Origin: Nitrospira sp. Ga0074138
GTDB taxonomy: Bacteria; Nitrospirota; Nitrospiria; Nitrospirales; Nitrospiraceae
Direction of reading: 5' to 3'
Length of the DNA stretch: 64,000 bases
NCBI GenBank assembly: GCA_001464735.1
Contig: LNDU01000043.1
Location: forward strand, 157,273-221,272
Position numbers and translations under genes: made by a program
Shown: piece by piece, positions 28,172-36,974 of the stretch
Layout of the letters: each line of letters begins with the position of its first letter
How positions within the stretch are numbered: the first letter of the stretch is position 1
Notes under the pieces: generated by a model
What the model was told of the DNA's origin: nothing
Seen by the model: only the letters and a program-made list of their open reading frames with translations
Databases searched by the model: none

Positions 28172-31100
28172 TCACACCCATTCCGGCGCCTCCTCTTTCC
28201 TCACCTCCTGCCCAGCGAACAGGCTATAGAGCGCGGGCAGTACAACCAGTGTCAGCGCCGTCGACGTGAAGAGTCCGCCGATCACGACACTGGCGAGCGG
28301 CCGCTGGACCTCCGCCCCAATTCCTTGCGCCAGTGCCAGCGGCAGAAGTCCAAGCAGCGTGGTCATCATGGTCATCACGACAGGGCGAAGACGGAGACTG
28401 CAGCCGGCCAGAATCGCTTCATCGATCTGCTGCCCCTCGTTGCGCAGTTGGTTGACATAAGAGACCAGCACGATCCCATTCCCCACGGCCAGTCCAAACA
28501 GCTCGATAAAACCGATAGAGGCCGGCACGCTCAGATACTGCCCGCTCAGCCATAGCGACACGACGCCTCCGATCAACGCGAACGGCAGGTTGATAATGAT
28601 CAAGGTTGCGTATCGCAGAGAATGAAAGGCCCAGAACAGAAGAAAGAACACGAGGCCCAGTGTGATCGGCACGACAATCATCAATCGCGCGTTGGCCCGC
28701 TCCATGTTTTCGAACGCCCCACCCCATACGACAGTATAGCCTTCCGGTAAGTGGAGTTGCGCCGCCAGCTTCGCGCGCCCTTCATCCACCACACCGCCGA
28801 TGTCCCGGCCTACGACATTGAAGCCGATGTAGATGCGGCGCTTCACATGCTCTCGACTAATACGAGCCGGGCCTTCACGCATTTCGATCTTGGCCAGATC
28901 ACTCATGGGAATAAGCGCTCCAGAAGAAGACTTCACGCGGATTTCTCCGATGGCGGCAACACTGTTCCGGTACGGTTCAGGAAATCTCAGGGTGAGCTGA
29001 AACCGCCGCTCGCCTTCATAGACCTGTGTCGCCGCCTTCCCACCGATCGCGGTGGCGATGATCTCCTGCACGTCGGCCACGTTGATGCCGAAGCGGGCAA
29101 TCTTTTGCCGATCGATGTCGATAATGAGGTAGGGCTGTCCAGCGACCTGTTCGACCTTGATATCTTTGACGCCGTTGATGTGTTGTATCAAGGCGGCAAT
29201 CTCCTGCGCCTTGTCGCGGAGCAGGTCGAGATCGTCTCCGAACAGCTTGATGGCGCATTCGGTCCTGATGCCGGAGATCAACTCGTCCACTCGTTCTTGG
29301 ATTGGCTGACTCATGAGGATGGAGATACCGGGAATTTCGGCTAACTTCCGGCGGATCGCATCGGTCAATTCTGATTGAGTCTTCGCCGTCTTCCAGGTAC
29401 TTCGGTCGTGGAGGGAGACAATCGGATCGCTCTCGTAGAGATCTTCTGGGTGGTAGGGAATCTCCGCTCGGCCGATCCTGCTCACCGCCATCTTCACTTC
29501 GGGAAATTCCAGCATGGCCTTCTGAGTCTGCTTCTCTAGCTCGATAGACTCAGGAAGCGACACGCTCGGCAACTTCACCACTTGAGGTGTCAGGGCCCCT
29601 TCCTCAAGGAGTGGAATGAATTCCCGCCCCACGAATGGAACGAGGGAAAGGCTGCACAGCACGATCGCTGTTGAACTCGTCAGGATGAGGCCGCGGTGCC
29701 GGAGCGTCCATTGCAACACCGGCAGATAGCCCTGTTTCATCCAGAGCGTCACGCGCGTCTCTTTAGGATGGTCTCCACGCAAGAAGAGAGACGCGAGCAC
29801 CGGTGACAGGGTCAGCGTCACCACGACCGAGACCAAGAGTGCAATCACCAGCGTGTAGGCCAGCGGCGCGAACATCTTGCCTTCCATTCCCTGGAGCGTC
29901 AGAAGCGGCAGGAAGACGACGCTGATGATCAGAATACCGAACAGGATTGGTCGACCGACTTCCTTCGTCGCATGGAGAATGACACTGAGCCTGCTTTCCT
30001 GCGACGCGCCGCTGTGCTGTGCGAGATGCCGATAGGCGTTTTCCACAACGACCAGGGACCCGTCGGCGATCTCGCCAACGGCGATCGCCAGCCCACCAAG
30101 CGTCATCAAGTTGGCCGAGAGCCCGAACCGCTCCATCACGATAAAGGTCACGAGCGGAGTGACGATCAACGTCACCGTGACGATGATGGCGCTGCGGACA
30201 TGGCCCAGGAAGAAAAAGAAGACAAAGACCACCAGCACAATCCCTTCGATCAATGCATCCCGCACCGTATTAATGGCCGCACTAACGAGTTCGATGCGAT
30301 CGTAAAAGGGGATCAGCCTTGTGCCTCCCGGGAGAATATTACTCTGCTGCAAATCCTCCAGCTTCGTCTTGACCGCCTCAACCACCTGACGGGCATTACC
30401 TCCGCGAAGCATGAGCACTGTTCCAATCACGACTTCGCGCTCCCCATTGAGAACCACCGCGCCATGACGAACGGCGTGGCCGATGCGGACTTCAGCGACA
30501 TCCCGGACGAACACCGGTGTGCCGCCGACCTCTTTCACGATGATGGATTCGATATCACCCACAGTCCCGATCAGCCCAAGCCCCCGAACGATCGAGCGTT
30601 CGGCATGACGCTCCAGTACGTTGCCCCCGACATTGGCGTTGTTCTTCACCACCGCCTCATAGATCTGGTGGAGCGTCAAGTCGAACTTGCGCAGTTTGGC
30701 CGGATCGACGAGGACCTGATACTGCTTCACAAACCCACCCATGCCGTTCACATCGATCACACCAGGCACGCTCTTCAGCAGAGGGCGCAGGACCCACTCC
30801 TGCATGGTGCGTTGATCCGTCAACTCGCTCTCGACGACCTGTGGATCGGTCGCTGTCGCATGGGGTCCTTCGACATAATAGTGATAGACCTCGCCCAGCC
30901 CCGTTGTGACGGGGGCCATCACGGGCTCGAGCCCCTCTGGCAACCGCTCTTTGGCCGCCATGATCCGCTCGAGGACCAACTGGCGGGCGAAGTAGATATC
31001 CACGTCGTCGTTGAACACGACCGTGATCTGTGACAGTGCGAACTTAGAAAGCGACCGGATCTCCGCTAATCCAGGCAACCCGGTCATCTGAAGTTCGAGC

Positions 31101-31303
31101 GGATAGGTGATGAACCGCTCGACTTCGACCGGCGAGAGGCCGGCCGCTTCGGTCAATACCTGCACTTGGATATTCGTCACGTCGGGGTAGGCATCGATCG
31201 GGATCGACTCAAAGGCAATCACACCGACAACCGACAGCAGACAGGCCAGGCCGATGACCAATATTCTTTGCCGCAAGGAAAATTCCAGCAGAGAGGCGAT
31301 CAT
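28172..31303 (-). CDS. Heavy-metal efflux RND permease (CusA/CzcA family)
   Basis: 1043-residue inner-membrane proton-driven exporter, full length, with the twelve-helix RND layout and two large periplasmic loops. The N-terminus (SLRQRILVIGLACLLSVVG with IPIDAYPDVTNIQVQ) is typical of HME-RND pumps. The fourth-helix motif is AIAVGEIADGSLVVVENAYR, with the acidic proton-relay residues. Its start overlaps the adaptor gene's stop by four bases, a coupled operon. Metal preference (Cu/Ag versus Zn/Co/Cd) cannot be read from sequence. No outer-membrane TolC-type partner is in the window. Confidence 0.93.
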   Translation of the reverse strand: MIASLLEFSLRQRILVIGLACLLSVVGVIAFESIPIDAYPDVTNIQVQVLTEAAGLSPVEVERFITYPLELQMTGLPGLAEIRSLSKFALSQITVVFNDDVDIYFARQLVLERIMAAKERLPEGLEPVMAPVTTGLGEVYHYYVEGPHATATDPQVVESELTDQRTMQEWVLRPLLKSVPGVIDVNGMGGFVKQYQVLVDPAKLRKFDLTLHQIYEAVVKNNANVGGNVLERHAERSIVRGLGLIGTVGDIESIIVKEVGGTPVFVRDVAEVRIGHAVRHGAVVLNGEREVVIGTVLMLRGGNARQVVEAVKTKLEDLQQSNILPGGTRLIPFYDRIELVSAAINTVRDALIEGIVLVVFVFFFFLGHVRSAIIVTVTLIVTPLVTFIVMERFGLSANLMTLGGLAIAVGEIADGSLVVVENAYRHLAQHSGASQESRLSVILHATKEVGRPILFGILIISVVFLPLLTLQGMEGKMFAPLAYTLVIALLVSVVVTLTLSPVLASLFLRGDHPKETRVTLWMKQGYLPVLQWTLRHRGLILTSSTAIVLCSLSLVPFVGREFIPLLEEGALTPQVVKLPSVSLPESIELEKQTQKAMLEFPEVKMAVSRIGRAEIPYHPEDLYESDPIVSLHDRSTWKTAKTQSELTDAIRRKLAEIPGISILMSQPIQERVDELISGIRTECAIKLFGDDLDLLRDKAQEIAALIQHINGVKDIKVEQVAGQPYLIIDIDRQKIARFGINVADVQEIIATAIGGKAATQVYEGERRFQLTLRFPEPYRNSVAAIGEIRVKSSSGALIPMSDLAKIEMREGPARISREHVKRRIYIGFNVVGRDIGGVVDEGRAKLAAQLHLPEGYTVVWGGAFENMERANARLMIVVPITLGLVFFLLFWAFHSLRYATLIIINLPFALIGGVVSLWLSGQYLSVPASIGFIELFGLAVGNGIVLVSYVNQLRNEGQQIDEAILAGCSLRLRPVVMTMMTTLLGLLPLALAQGIGAEVQRPLASVVIGGLFTSTALTLVVLPALYSLFAGQEVRKEEAPEWV

Positions 31304-32520
31304 AGCGAAGGCTCGATCTTGTGTCGTTCCATTTCAGATTTAAGGGCGAAGGAGCCCTTCGTCACGACCTGCTCGCCTGCCTTCACACCCTCCAGCACCC
31401 TGACCACATCACCCTCTTCGTCCCCCAACTTGACCGTTCGCGCTTCGAAAGCGCCGTCCTCCCGTTGAACAAATACCATCTTGCCCCCAGGTCCGTCTTG
31501 AACAGATGCAAGCGGTACGCTCAGCGCGTCCGGGCTCGATGTTGCAAACACGCTGACGATGGCGAACATTTCCGGTTTCAACAGACGATCGGGGTTGGGA
31601 ACCGTAACCCGCAGACGCATGGTGCGCGTTGCCGGGTCAAGCACATCTCCGACATAGGTAATGGTCCCGCTGAAGATTGCATGGGGATAGGCCGCCAGGA
31701 CCACATTCACCTTCTGGTCCTTGCGGATGAATCGCACGTCCTTCTCCGGCACGCTGCCGATCACCCACACATCCGTAAGATTGGCCACGGTGAACAGCTT
31801 TTGTTCCGTCTCGACCACTTCTCCCCGCGTGATGTTGCGTGTGATGACCCGCCCATCGAACGGCGCGCGTAAAGGCATGTCGGCCTTAATCGTCAATTCC
31901 CGATCAAGCCTGTTGATCTCCTCCGGTGGGAGTCCAAGCAGTTCGAGACGGTTTTTGGCCTCCCGCAGTTCAGCTCGCGCGGTCTTCATGGCGGCCTCAC
32001 GTCTCTGCAGCTCAGCGAGGCTGACGGCCTTGTTTTCGTACAGATCCTTGGCACGGAGATGTGCCAGCTCCGCTTCATGCATCCTGGCCCCGGCCTTGAG
32101 ATAGTCTCCTTCCGCCACGCCAAGGTCCACGCTGTGGAGCATCGCCAAAAGAGCGCCTTTTTTCACGTCCTGCCCGACATCGACATGGACTTTCACAACC
32201 CGGCCCCGGATCAAAGTGGTGACCTCGGCCAATTCGTTTTGGTTGGCCTGGACCGTTGCCGAAAATTCACGATGTGAAAGAAGCTGCCCCTGCGCCACCG
32301 GCACAAGTTCCAGCTGCATTCGGGATAACTCTTCGGGCGTCAGACGCAACAACCCCGTTCGCGCGGAAGGCAAGTCCGGTTTCACCGTGGAGGTCTCTGC
32401 CGGTTTGTTTTCGCAGGCAACACTCAGCGCTATGATCATGCCAGCTGCCAAACCACGTATGACCTGTGCAGGCAATCCGGTTGTGTGTTGATTCAGGCAG
32501 GTATGAGCCACAAATCCCAT
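31300..32520 (-). CDS. RND efflux periplasmic adaptor (CusB/CzcB type)
   Basis: About 406 residues from ATG 32520. A lipobox-like GMIIALSVACENKP suggests membrane anchoring. Domains in order: barrel-sandwich half (VVKVHVDVGQDVKKGALLAM), coiled-coil hairpin (HLRAKDLYENKAVSLAELQR), second half (MPLRAPFDGRVITRNITRGE) and beta-barrel (FSGTITYVGDVLDPATRTM). It links the RND permease to an outer-membrane channel. Start uncertain: 32580 would add 20 residues before the signal, and ATG near residue 28 of the 32520 version is another option. AAGGGG precedes 32520. Confidence 0.88.
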   Translation of the reverse strand: MGFVAHTCLNQHTTGLPAQVIRGLAAGMIIALSVACENKPAETSTVKPDLPSARTGLLRLTPEELSRMQLELVPVAQGQLLSHREFSATVQANQNELAEVTTLIRGRVVKVHVDVGQDVKKGALLAMLHSVDLGVAEGDYLKAGARMHEAELAHLRAKDLYENKAVSLAELQRREAAMKTARAELREAKNRLELLGLPPEEINRLDRELTIKADMPLRAPFDGRVITRNITRGEVVETEQKLFTVANLTDVWVIGSVPEKDVRFIRKDQKVNVVLAAYPHAIFSGTITYVGDVLDPATRTMRLRVTVPNPDRLLKPEMFAIVSVFATSSPDALSVPLASVQDGPGGKMVFVQREDGAFEARTVKLGDEEGDVVRVLEGVKAGEQVVTKGSFALKSEMERHKIEPSL

Positions 32521-32659
32521 CCCCTTGGTCCACTCTTTGATCTCAGATTCACTTGTTCTCCGACTGTGAGCTTCTCGCACGGGGCATGCCTCCCGAATAC
32601 GTTATATTTCTCATGCAATGCCGTACATTCGTCGCCTTTTGCTACTGTGAACGCTTGAT

Positions 32660-32680
32660 GCTGTAGCGAAATGCGACAGC
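32660..32680. promoter_or_regulatory. Palindromic operator-like site between divergent genes
   Basis: GCTGTAGC, five bases, GCGACAGC: an imperfect palindrome in the gap between the efflux adaptor (leftward) and the glutathionyl-hydroquinone reductase (rightward). It has the same TGT-GC, N5, GCGACA architecture as the site at 45189-45209. I see no convincing sigma-54 promoter near it, so which gene it controls is open. Confidence 0.4.
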
Positions 32681-32751
32681 CGTGCAGAGAGACTCCCCTG
32701 CACCAGTGGTTGCGGATATGAGATACTGATTTCAAGAGAGAGTGCCGTTAT

Positions 32752-33702
32752 ATGGAAGTTCGAGCCCAATTTCCAGGCGAGCAATCGCCAGCGGGTGAGT
32801 TTATGCGCCAGCCGGATGTGTTCCGGAGGTGGGTGACCGCCGACGGTAGTTCGGGCTATCCCGCCGCTGCCGGACGCTACCATCTCTACGTCTCATGGGC
32901 CTGCCCCTGGGCACACCGCACGATCATTGTGCGTAAGCTCAAGAAGCTTGAGACTGTGATCGGTATGACCGTCGTGGATCCCATTCGTGACGAGCGAGGA
33001 TGGGCATTTCGCGAAGGCGCAGGACATTCCCCCGACACCATCAATGGATTCCAGTTTCTTCGAGAAGCCTATAAAGCCACGGATTCGAACTATATCGGAC
33101 GTATCACAGTGCCCGTGCTGTGGGACTCCGTCACCAAACGTATCGTCACCAACTCCGATGACGATCTGATGAGAATCTTCAACGGTGAGTTCAATCGATT
33201 CACTGAAAGCCCGATTGATTTGTACCCGGATGGCCTGCGGCAAGAGATCGATGAGCTGAACACGTTCATCTACGAGAATGTGAACGACGGCGTCTATCGA
33301 GCAGGGTTCGCCACATCCCAACACGGCTATGAACGAGCAGCACGGCGATTATTTACCGCGCTGGATCAACTCGATGCGCGCCTGGCAACTCACCGGTACT
33401 TATTCGGACCGGAGTTTGTGGAAACCGACTGGCGGCTTTTTGTCACATTAGTTCGGTTCGACGCCGTGTACCACGGACATTTCAAATGCAATCTCCGACG
33501 AATCGTCGACTACCCGAACCTGTTCGGGTATCTGAAAGATCTCTACCAAACCGACGGCATTGCCGAGACCGTGAATGTCGACCACATCAAACGCCACTAC
33601 TACGTCACGCACGATGATATTAACCCTACCCGTATCGTCCCGATCGGCCCAGACCAAGACTTGTCGATGCCCCATGAACGTGACCGCCTGATCTCGTTTT
33701 AG
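32752..33702 (+). CDS. Glutathionyl-hydroquinone reductase (Xi-class GST, YqjG/ECM4 family)
   Basis: 316 residues. The thioredoxin-fold N-terminus carries SWACPWAHRTIIVRK, where the CPWAH Cys is the catalytic residue of Xi-class GSTs. The C-terminal helical domain contains FGPEFVETDWRLFVTLVRFD and FKCNLRRIVDYPNLFGYLKD, both diagnostic of this family. It reduces glutathionyl-hydroquinones and related adducts in the cytosol. Whether the host makes glutathione is not visible here. Confidence 0.92.
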   Translation: MEVRAQFPGEQSPAGEFMRQPDVFRRWVTADGSSGYPAAAGRYHLYVSWACPWAHRTIIVRKLKKLETVIGMTVVDPIRDERGWAFREGAGHSPDTINGFQFLREAYKATDSNYIGRITVPVLWDSVTKRIVTNSDDDLMRIFNGEFNRFTESPIDLYPDGLRQEIDELNTFIYENVNDGVYRAGFATSQHGYERAARRLFTALDQLDARLATHRYLFGPEFVETDWRLFVTLVRFDAVYHGHFKCNLRRIVDYPNLFGYLKDLYQTDGIAETVNVDHIKRHYYVTHDDINPTRIVPIGPDQDLSMPHERDRLISF

Positions 33703-33938
33703 CCGCTTTAGCCGCCACACTTGAGGCGCTGAGTCTTTCCCTCACCTTTCGTTGTCTAATCGAATAGACAGTCTTGATGATATTCTCCCCAGCTCACTGA
33801 ATACGTTTGGCATACAGGGTGTTGTAGACACCTCATTTTCAGGAGTTTAGGGACCGCCATCTTCGATCAATACAAGCACAGGAGTTGCTCCACTAGACAC
33901 GTAGGGGTTTGTAGTCTTCTTAATTGAAAGGAGCCGTT

Positions 33939-34019
33939 ATGGATACGATGACGCTGTTCGCATTGGTGATGGGTGCACTCCTCATCGGTGGGTTGATCGT
34001 GTACAAAAAGAGTGCGTAG
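33939..34019 (+). CDS. 26-residue single-pass micro-protein with YKKS tail
   Basis: Only 26 codons: MDTMTLFALVMGALLIGG followed by LIVYKKSA. AAAGGAG is five bases upstream of the ATG, and a strong hairpin terminator follows at 34166. One membrane helix then a basic tail. A near-identical-plan protein of 27 residues lies on the other strand at 36583-36666 (GG-I-I-YKKS). Two copies with ribosome-binding sites and conserved ends argue for real genes. Function unknown. Confidence 0.7.
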   Translation: MDTMTLFALVMGALLIGGLIVYKKSA

Positions 34020-34165
34020 GTCGCCGGCCCAGAATTGGGCATCCTCCTGGGGAAGGCCTCATCTTGTTGAGAAGTACTCTTGCGCGGTAGATGATGCGGT
34101 CTGGCGGAGAGAGGCATTTCTGATGGCAAGGACCATTTCGTTTCGTCGAACCTCTTCCGATTCAT

Positions 34166-34207
34166 ACCATCGCTTGCCTCTCTCAGAGGCGAGCGATGGT
34201 TCTGTTT
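34166..34207 (+). terminator. Probable intrinsic terminator after the micro-protein gene
   Basis: A 15-base-pair hairpin, left arm 34166-34180 and right arm 34186-34200, loop TCTCA, with a single T-G wobble. The bases after it (TCTGTTTCTG) are T-rich but interrupted. Its position between the micro-protein and the convergent universal stress gene fits a terminator for the plus strand. Confidence 0.6.
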
Positions 34208-34239
34208 CTGCACGTACGGTAGGTAGATGGGCTCGCGAC

Positions 34240-35091
34240 TTATCTGACAACGAGAACGGAACAGGCGCTCTGTTGGGTGAGTTTCATCGAGACGCTACCC
34301 TGGAGAAAGCGCGTCACTGCACTTCGCCCTTTGGCCCCTGTAACGATCAGATCAGGCTGTTCCCGATTCACCACTTTCATGATCTCCTCAGCGGCTGGCC
34401 CCACACAGGGAAACTGCCTGACACGGTACCCGACTTTTTCAAGCTTGGCTGCCTCCTGCGCGAGTAATTGCTCCCCCGCCTCCTTCACCATCGTGTAGCG
34501 CAGAAACGGCATAACATGGACTAGCAGAACCACGAGCGGCTTGGCATCAGGCTTGGCCGTGAACTGTTTGGTCATGAACTGGAGCGCTTTCTTGGATGAC
34601 GGAGAGCCGTCTGTCGCGACGAGCATCCGCCGAAGGGTTTGGGGAGGCTCTTTCACAATCAAGACCGGACAGGACGCATGGAGCGTGACTGTTGTCGAGA
34701 CGCTCCCCAGAACCAAACGATCGATGGCATCTAACCCTCGGCTCCCAACCACGATCAATCCCTTATGGCCAGCCTCCTCGATGAGGGCTTGTGCAATCTT
34801 GTCCTGCACGACGCGCACCGAGCCCTTGATGCCAAGCTTCACTAAACGCCGCTTCGTCTCTGCTTCGACCTGCTTGGCTCGAGACTCTAAGAGATGAATG
34901 GCTTCCCCTTCATCCGGTTCATACCCGCTGACGGTGGGTTGGACGATGAACGGGGCTCGGACGGATTGAAGATCCATCGCATGAATTGCTGTGACTCGTG
35001 GTGCCACCCGAAACGGCATCTCACCCAGCCAACCTAACACCCACTCTGAATACTTCGATCCATCCACTCCTACGACGGCTTTCATCGGCAT
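34240..35091 (-). CDS. Tandem universal stress protein (two UspA domains)
   Basis: 283 residues, two UspA domains in series. The N-terminal domain begins MPMKAVVGVDGSKYSEW and carries the nucleotide loop GSRGLDAIDRLVLGSVS. The C-terminal domain begins RMLVATDGSPSSKKALQFM and carries GAKGRSAVTRFLQGSVS. Both loops fit the ATP-binding G-x2-G-x9-G(S/T) pattern. Cytosolic stress-response protein; mechanism generally poorly defined. Converges with the plus-strand micro-protein and its terminator. Confidence 0.93.
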   Translation of the reverse strand: MPMKAVVGVDGSKYSEWVLGWLGEMPFRVAPRVTAIHAMDLQSVRAPFIVQPTVSGYEPDEGEAIHLLESRAKQVEAETKRRLVKLGIKGSVRVVQDKIAQALIEEAGHKGLIVVGSRGLDAIDRLVLGSVSTTVTLHASCPVLIVKEPPQTLRRMLVATDGSPSSKKALQFMTKQFTAKPDAKPLVVLLVHVMPFLRYTMVKEAGEQLLAQEAAKLEKVGYRVRQFPCVGPAAEEIMKVVNREQPDLIVTGAKGRSAVTRFLQGSVSMKLTQQSACSVLVVR

Positions 35092-35396
35092 CCTCCTTAT
35101 TCGAACCCTGACGTCACCAGACCCCCCGCATGGCGCAAGCTGCCCATCGAACGCACCCTCAGCAGAATCCTGAAACGCAGTGGATACAGGCCCGTCTGGC
35201 TATGTTGACCTCTCGATGAGTACGGGGATAGCAATGTTGATGCCACGATGGCGGAAGAGCGACTGCCGTACGCAAGTCCTCGTTTCACGAGAACAATTCT
35301 GAAAAATTGATTGGCAGGTGACTCAACTTTTTTGATAGAGTGCGGCACCGCGCACTCTATGCCCGTTTTATTACTCTCAAGAGGGTGATCTGAAGG

Positions 35397-36320
35397 ATGA
35401 AGACAACAGCTATGTGTAGGCCGGCCTGCTGCACTCGACGTGAATATGGACTCGTGCTTGGCGTCTTATTGATCCTGCTCTCCGGTTGCGCTGCTCAAAA
35501 GGTCTCGACCAACTCACTCGCCCCCACCATCGAGCAGAGCACTCGGCCAGTTCTTCTGGCTGATGCCAATCCCAAAGCTCTCCCGTCAGAAGCACCGGTC
35601 CACGACGCGCCTTCTGAAGAGCCACTCGATCCGTTTTCGAAGCCGGGTGAAGAAGGAATCGAGGAGTACGATCCGTGGGAACCACTCAACACCAAGTTCT
35701 TTGAATTCAACCGGCAGCTTGATCGCTGGGTGTTGAAGCCAGTCGCGAAGGGGTACAACTTCATCGTGCCGAATGTTGTCCAGGTGGGCGTCAGCAATTT
35801 CTTCTACAATGTCCGCGTCACCCCACGCTTCATGAACAACCTGTTTCAAGGGAAATTCAAGGGCGCGGGGATAGAAGCCGGTCGCTTCCTCATCAATACG
35901 ACGGCCGGGGTGGGTGGATTCTTCGATGTGGCCCAACACTTCCAACTGACTACGCCGGAAGAAGATACCGGGCAGACACTTGGGTTTTATGGAGTCAAAC
36001 CCGGCCCCTATATTATGGTGCCGCTTCTGGGACCATATTCCGCTCGAGACCTGGTCGGGTACGTCGGAGACATTGCCCTCAATCCTGTGTATTGGTTGAT
36101 GTTCCCAATCATTGAGATCGATGCCATTCCTTCTGTCGTTCCCCATGCAAATAGGACCACGAGTTCGCTGATTCTCCTGACGGCACGTGGGACGGAAATC
36201 GTGAACGATCGTTCCTTGAATTTAGAAAAGTTCCAGGGGGTGGAAGAATCGACCCTTGATCTCTATGCTGCGGTCCGAAACGCCTATCTGCAAAAACGAG
36301 CCAAGGCCATCCGAGAGTAG
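35397..36320 (+). CDS. mlaA: MlaA-family outer-membrane lipoprotein
   Basis: 307 residues. The lipobox LLILLSGCAAQ places it in the outer membrane as a lipoprotein. The MlaA (VacJ) domain is complete: YDPWEPLNTKFFEFNRQLDR, NFFYNVRVTPRFMNNLFQGK, GRFLINTTAGVGGFFDVA, and EDTGQTLGFYGVKPGPYIM. It removes phospholipids from the outer leaflet as part of the Mla pathway; the other Mla components are not in the window. A Pro/Glu-rich spacer (residues ~35-90) precedes the domain. Confidence 0.92.
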   Translation: MKTTAMCRPACCTRREYGLVLGVLLILLSGCAAQKVSTNSLAPTIEQSTRPVLLADANPKALPSEAPVHDAPSEEPLDPFSKPGEEGIEEYDPWEPLNTKFFEFNRQLDRWVLKPVAKGYNFIVPNVVQVGVSNFFYNVRVTPRFMNNLFQGKFKGAGIEAGRFLINTTAGVGGFFDVAQHFQLTTPEEDTGQTLGFYGVKPGPYIMVPLLGPYSARDLVGYVGDIALNPVYWLMFPIIEIDAIPSVVPHANRTTSSLILLTARGTEIVNDRSLNLEKFQGVEESTLDLYAAVRNAYLQKRAKAIRE

Positions 36321-36582
36321 CTGACATCTTCCTATCATCCATTGCTCGTACCCGTGATTCGGTTTGATGCCTCTTCATCCATCCCTGAACAAAGGCCCAA
36401 GGTTATAGTGTCTGCATTTGGTAAGCGTTCAGAAATAGGAAGAACATTGCAGAGAGTAGAAGGATAAGGCCTGGAAAAGACGGACCTATATTTTTGAGCT
36501 CGGCACTAATGACAACCCTCCAACTTACGGGACTTCGGCACTGAGCCCCTTCACAAAATGACGAGACGGAGAAGAGCGCTGG

Positions 36583-36666
36583 TTATACGCTCTTTTTGTA
36601 GATGATGATGCCGCCGATGAAGATCACGAGCATCACAACTGCAAACATTAAGAAGGTACTATCCAT
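36583..36666 (-). CDS. 27-residue single-pass micro-protein with YKKS tail
   Basis: 27 codons: MDSTFLMFAVVMLVIFIGG followed by IIIYKKSV. GAAAGGAG lies just upstream of the ATG. It has the same size, one membrane helix, the MD start, the GG before the tail and the YKKS ending as the protein at 33939-34019. The pair are paralogs. No neighbouring gene explains them. Function unknown; small membrane regulators of transporters or sensors are one option. Confidence 0.7.
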   Translation of the reverse strand: MDSTFLMFAVVMLVIFIGGIIIYKKSV

Positions 36667-36974
36667 GGTTACTCCTTTCGTCCGGACCCGTCACGCTACG
36701 AAGTGGTACTCCACAGCACACCCCCCCAAGGAATTGAGGCCGGCAGACATCCTTTCTCCACGGATAACGCTGATACGCATGACATCGACACGTGGTGTGA
36801 TGTCGGCCAATAACTTGGCCCCATGGCCTTTGGGATTTTTATGGGGCATAAATTTATTCTTGACCAAATCGACTGTCAAGTAGGTTGGCAGTGCGCAGAG
36901 TCTCGATCTGTTCGAGCCTAGATGGGGGAACGATTCAGCGTGGCAATCCAGGTCGGTTACGGAAATATATGATA
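36667..36974. other. Intergenic region upstream of the micro-protein gene
   Basis: About 308 bases between the leftward micro-protein and the leftward reductase-like gene. Short frames here (36691-36879 minus) show no family. Likely holds the micro-protein promoter and the 3' end of the neighbouring transcript. Confidence 0.4.

Noticed and set aside
32681..32751. Sigma-54-like promoter (TGCAC...TTGC) before the hydroquinone reductase
   Set aside because: The -24 element lacks a G and the spacing is one base too long.
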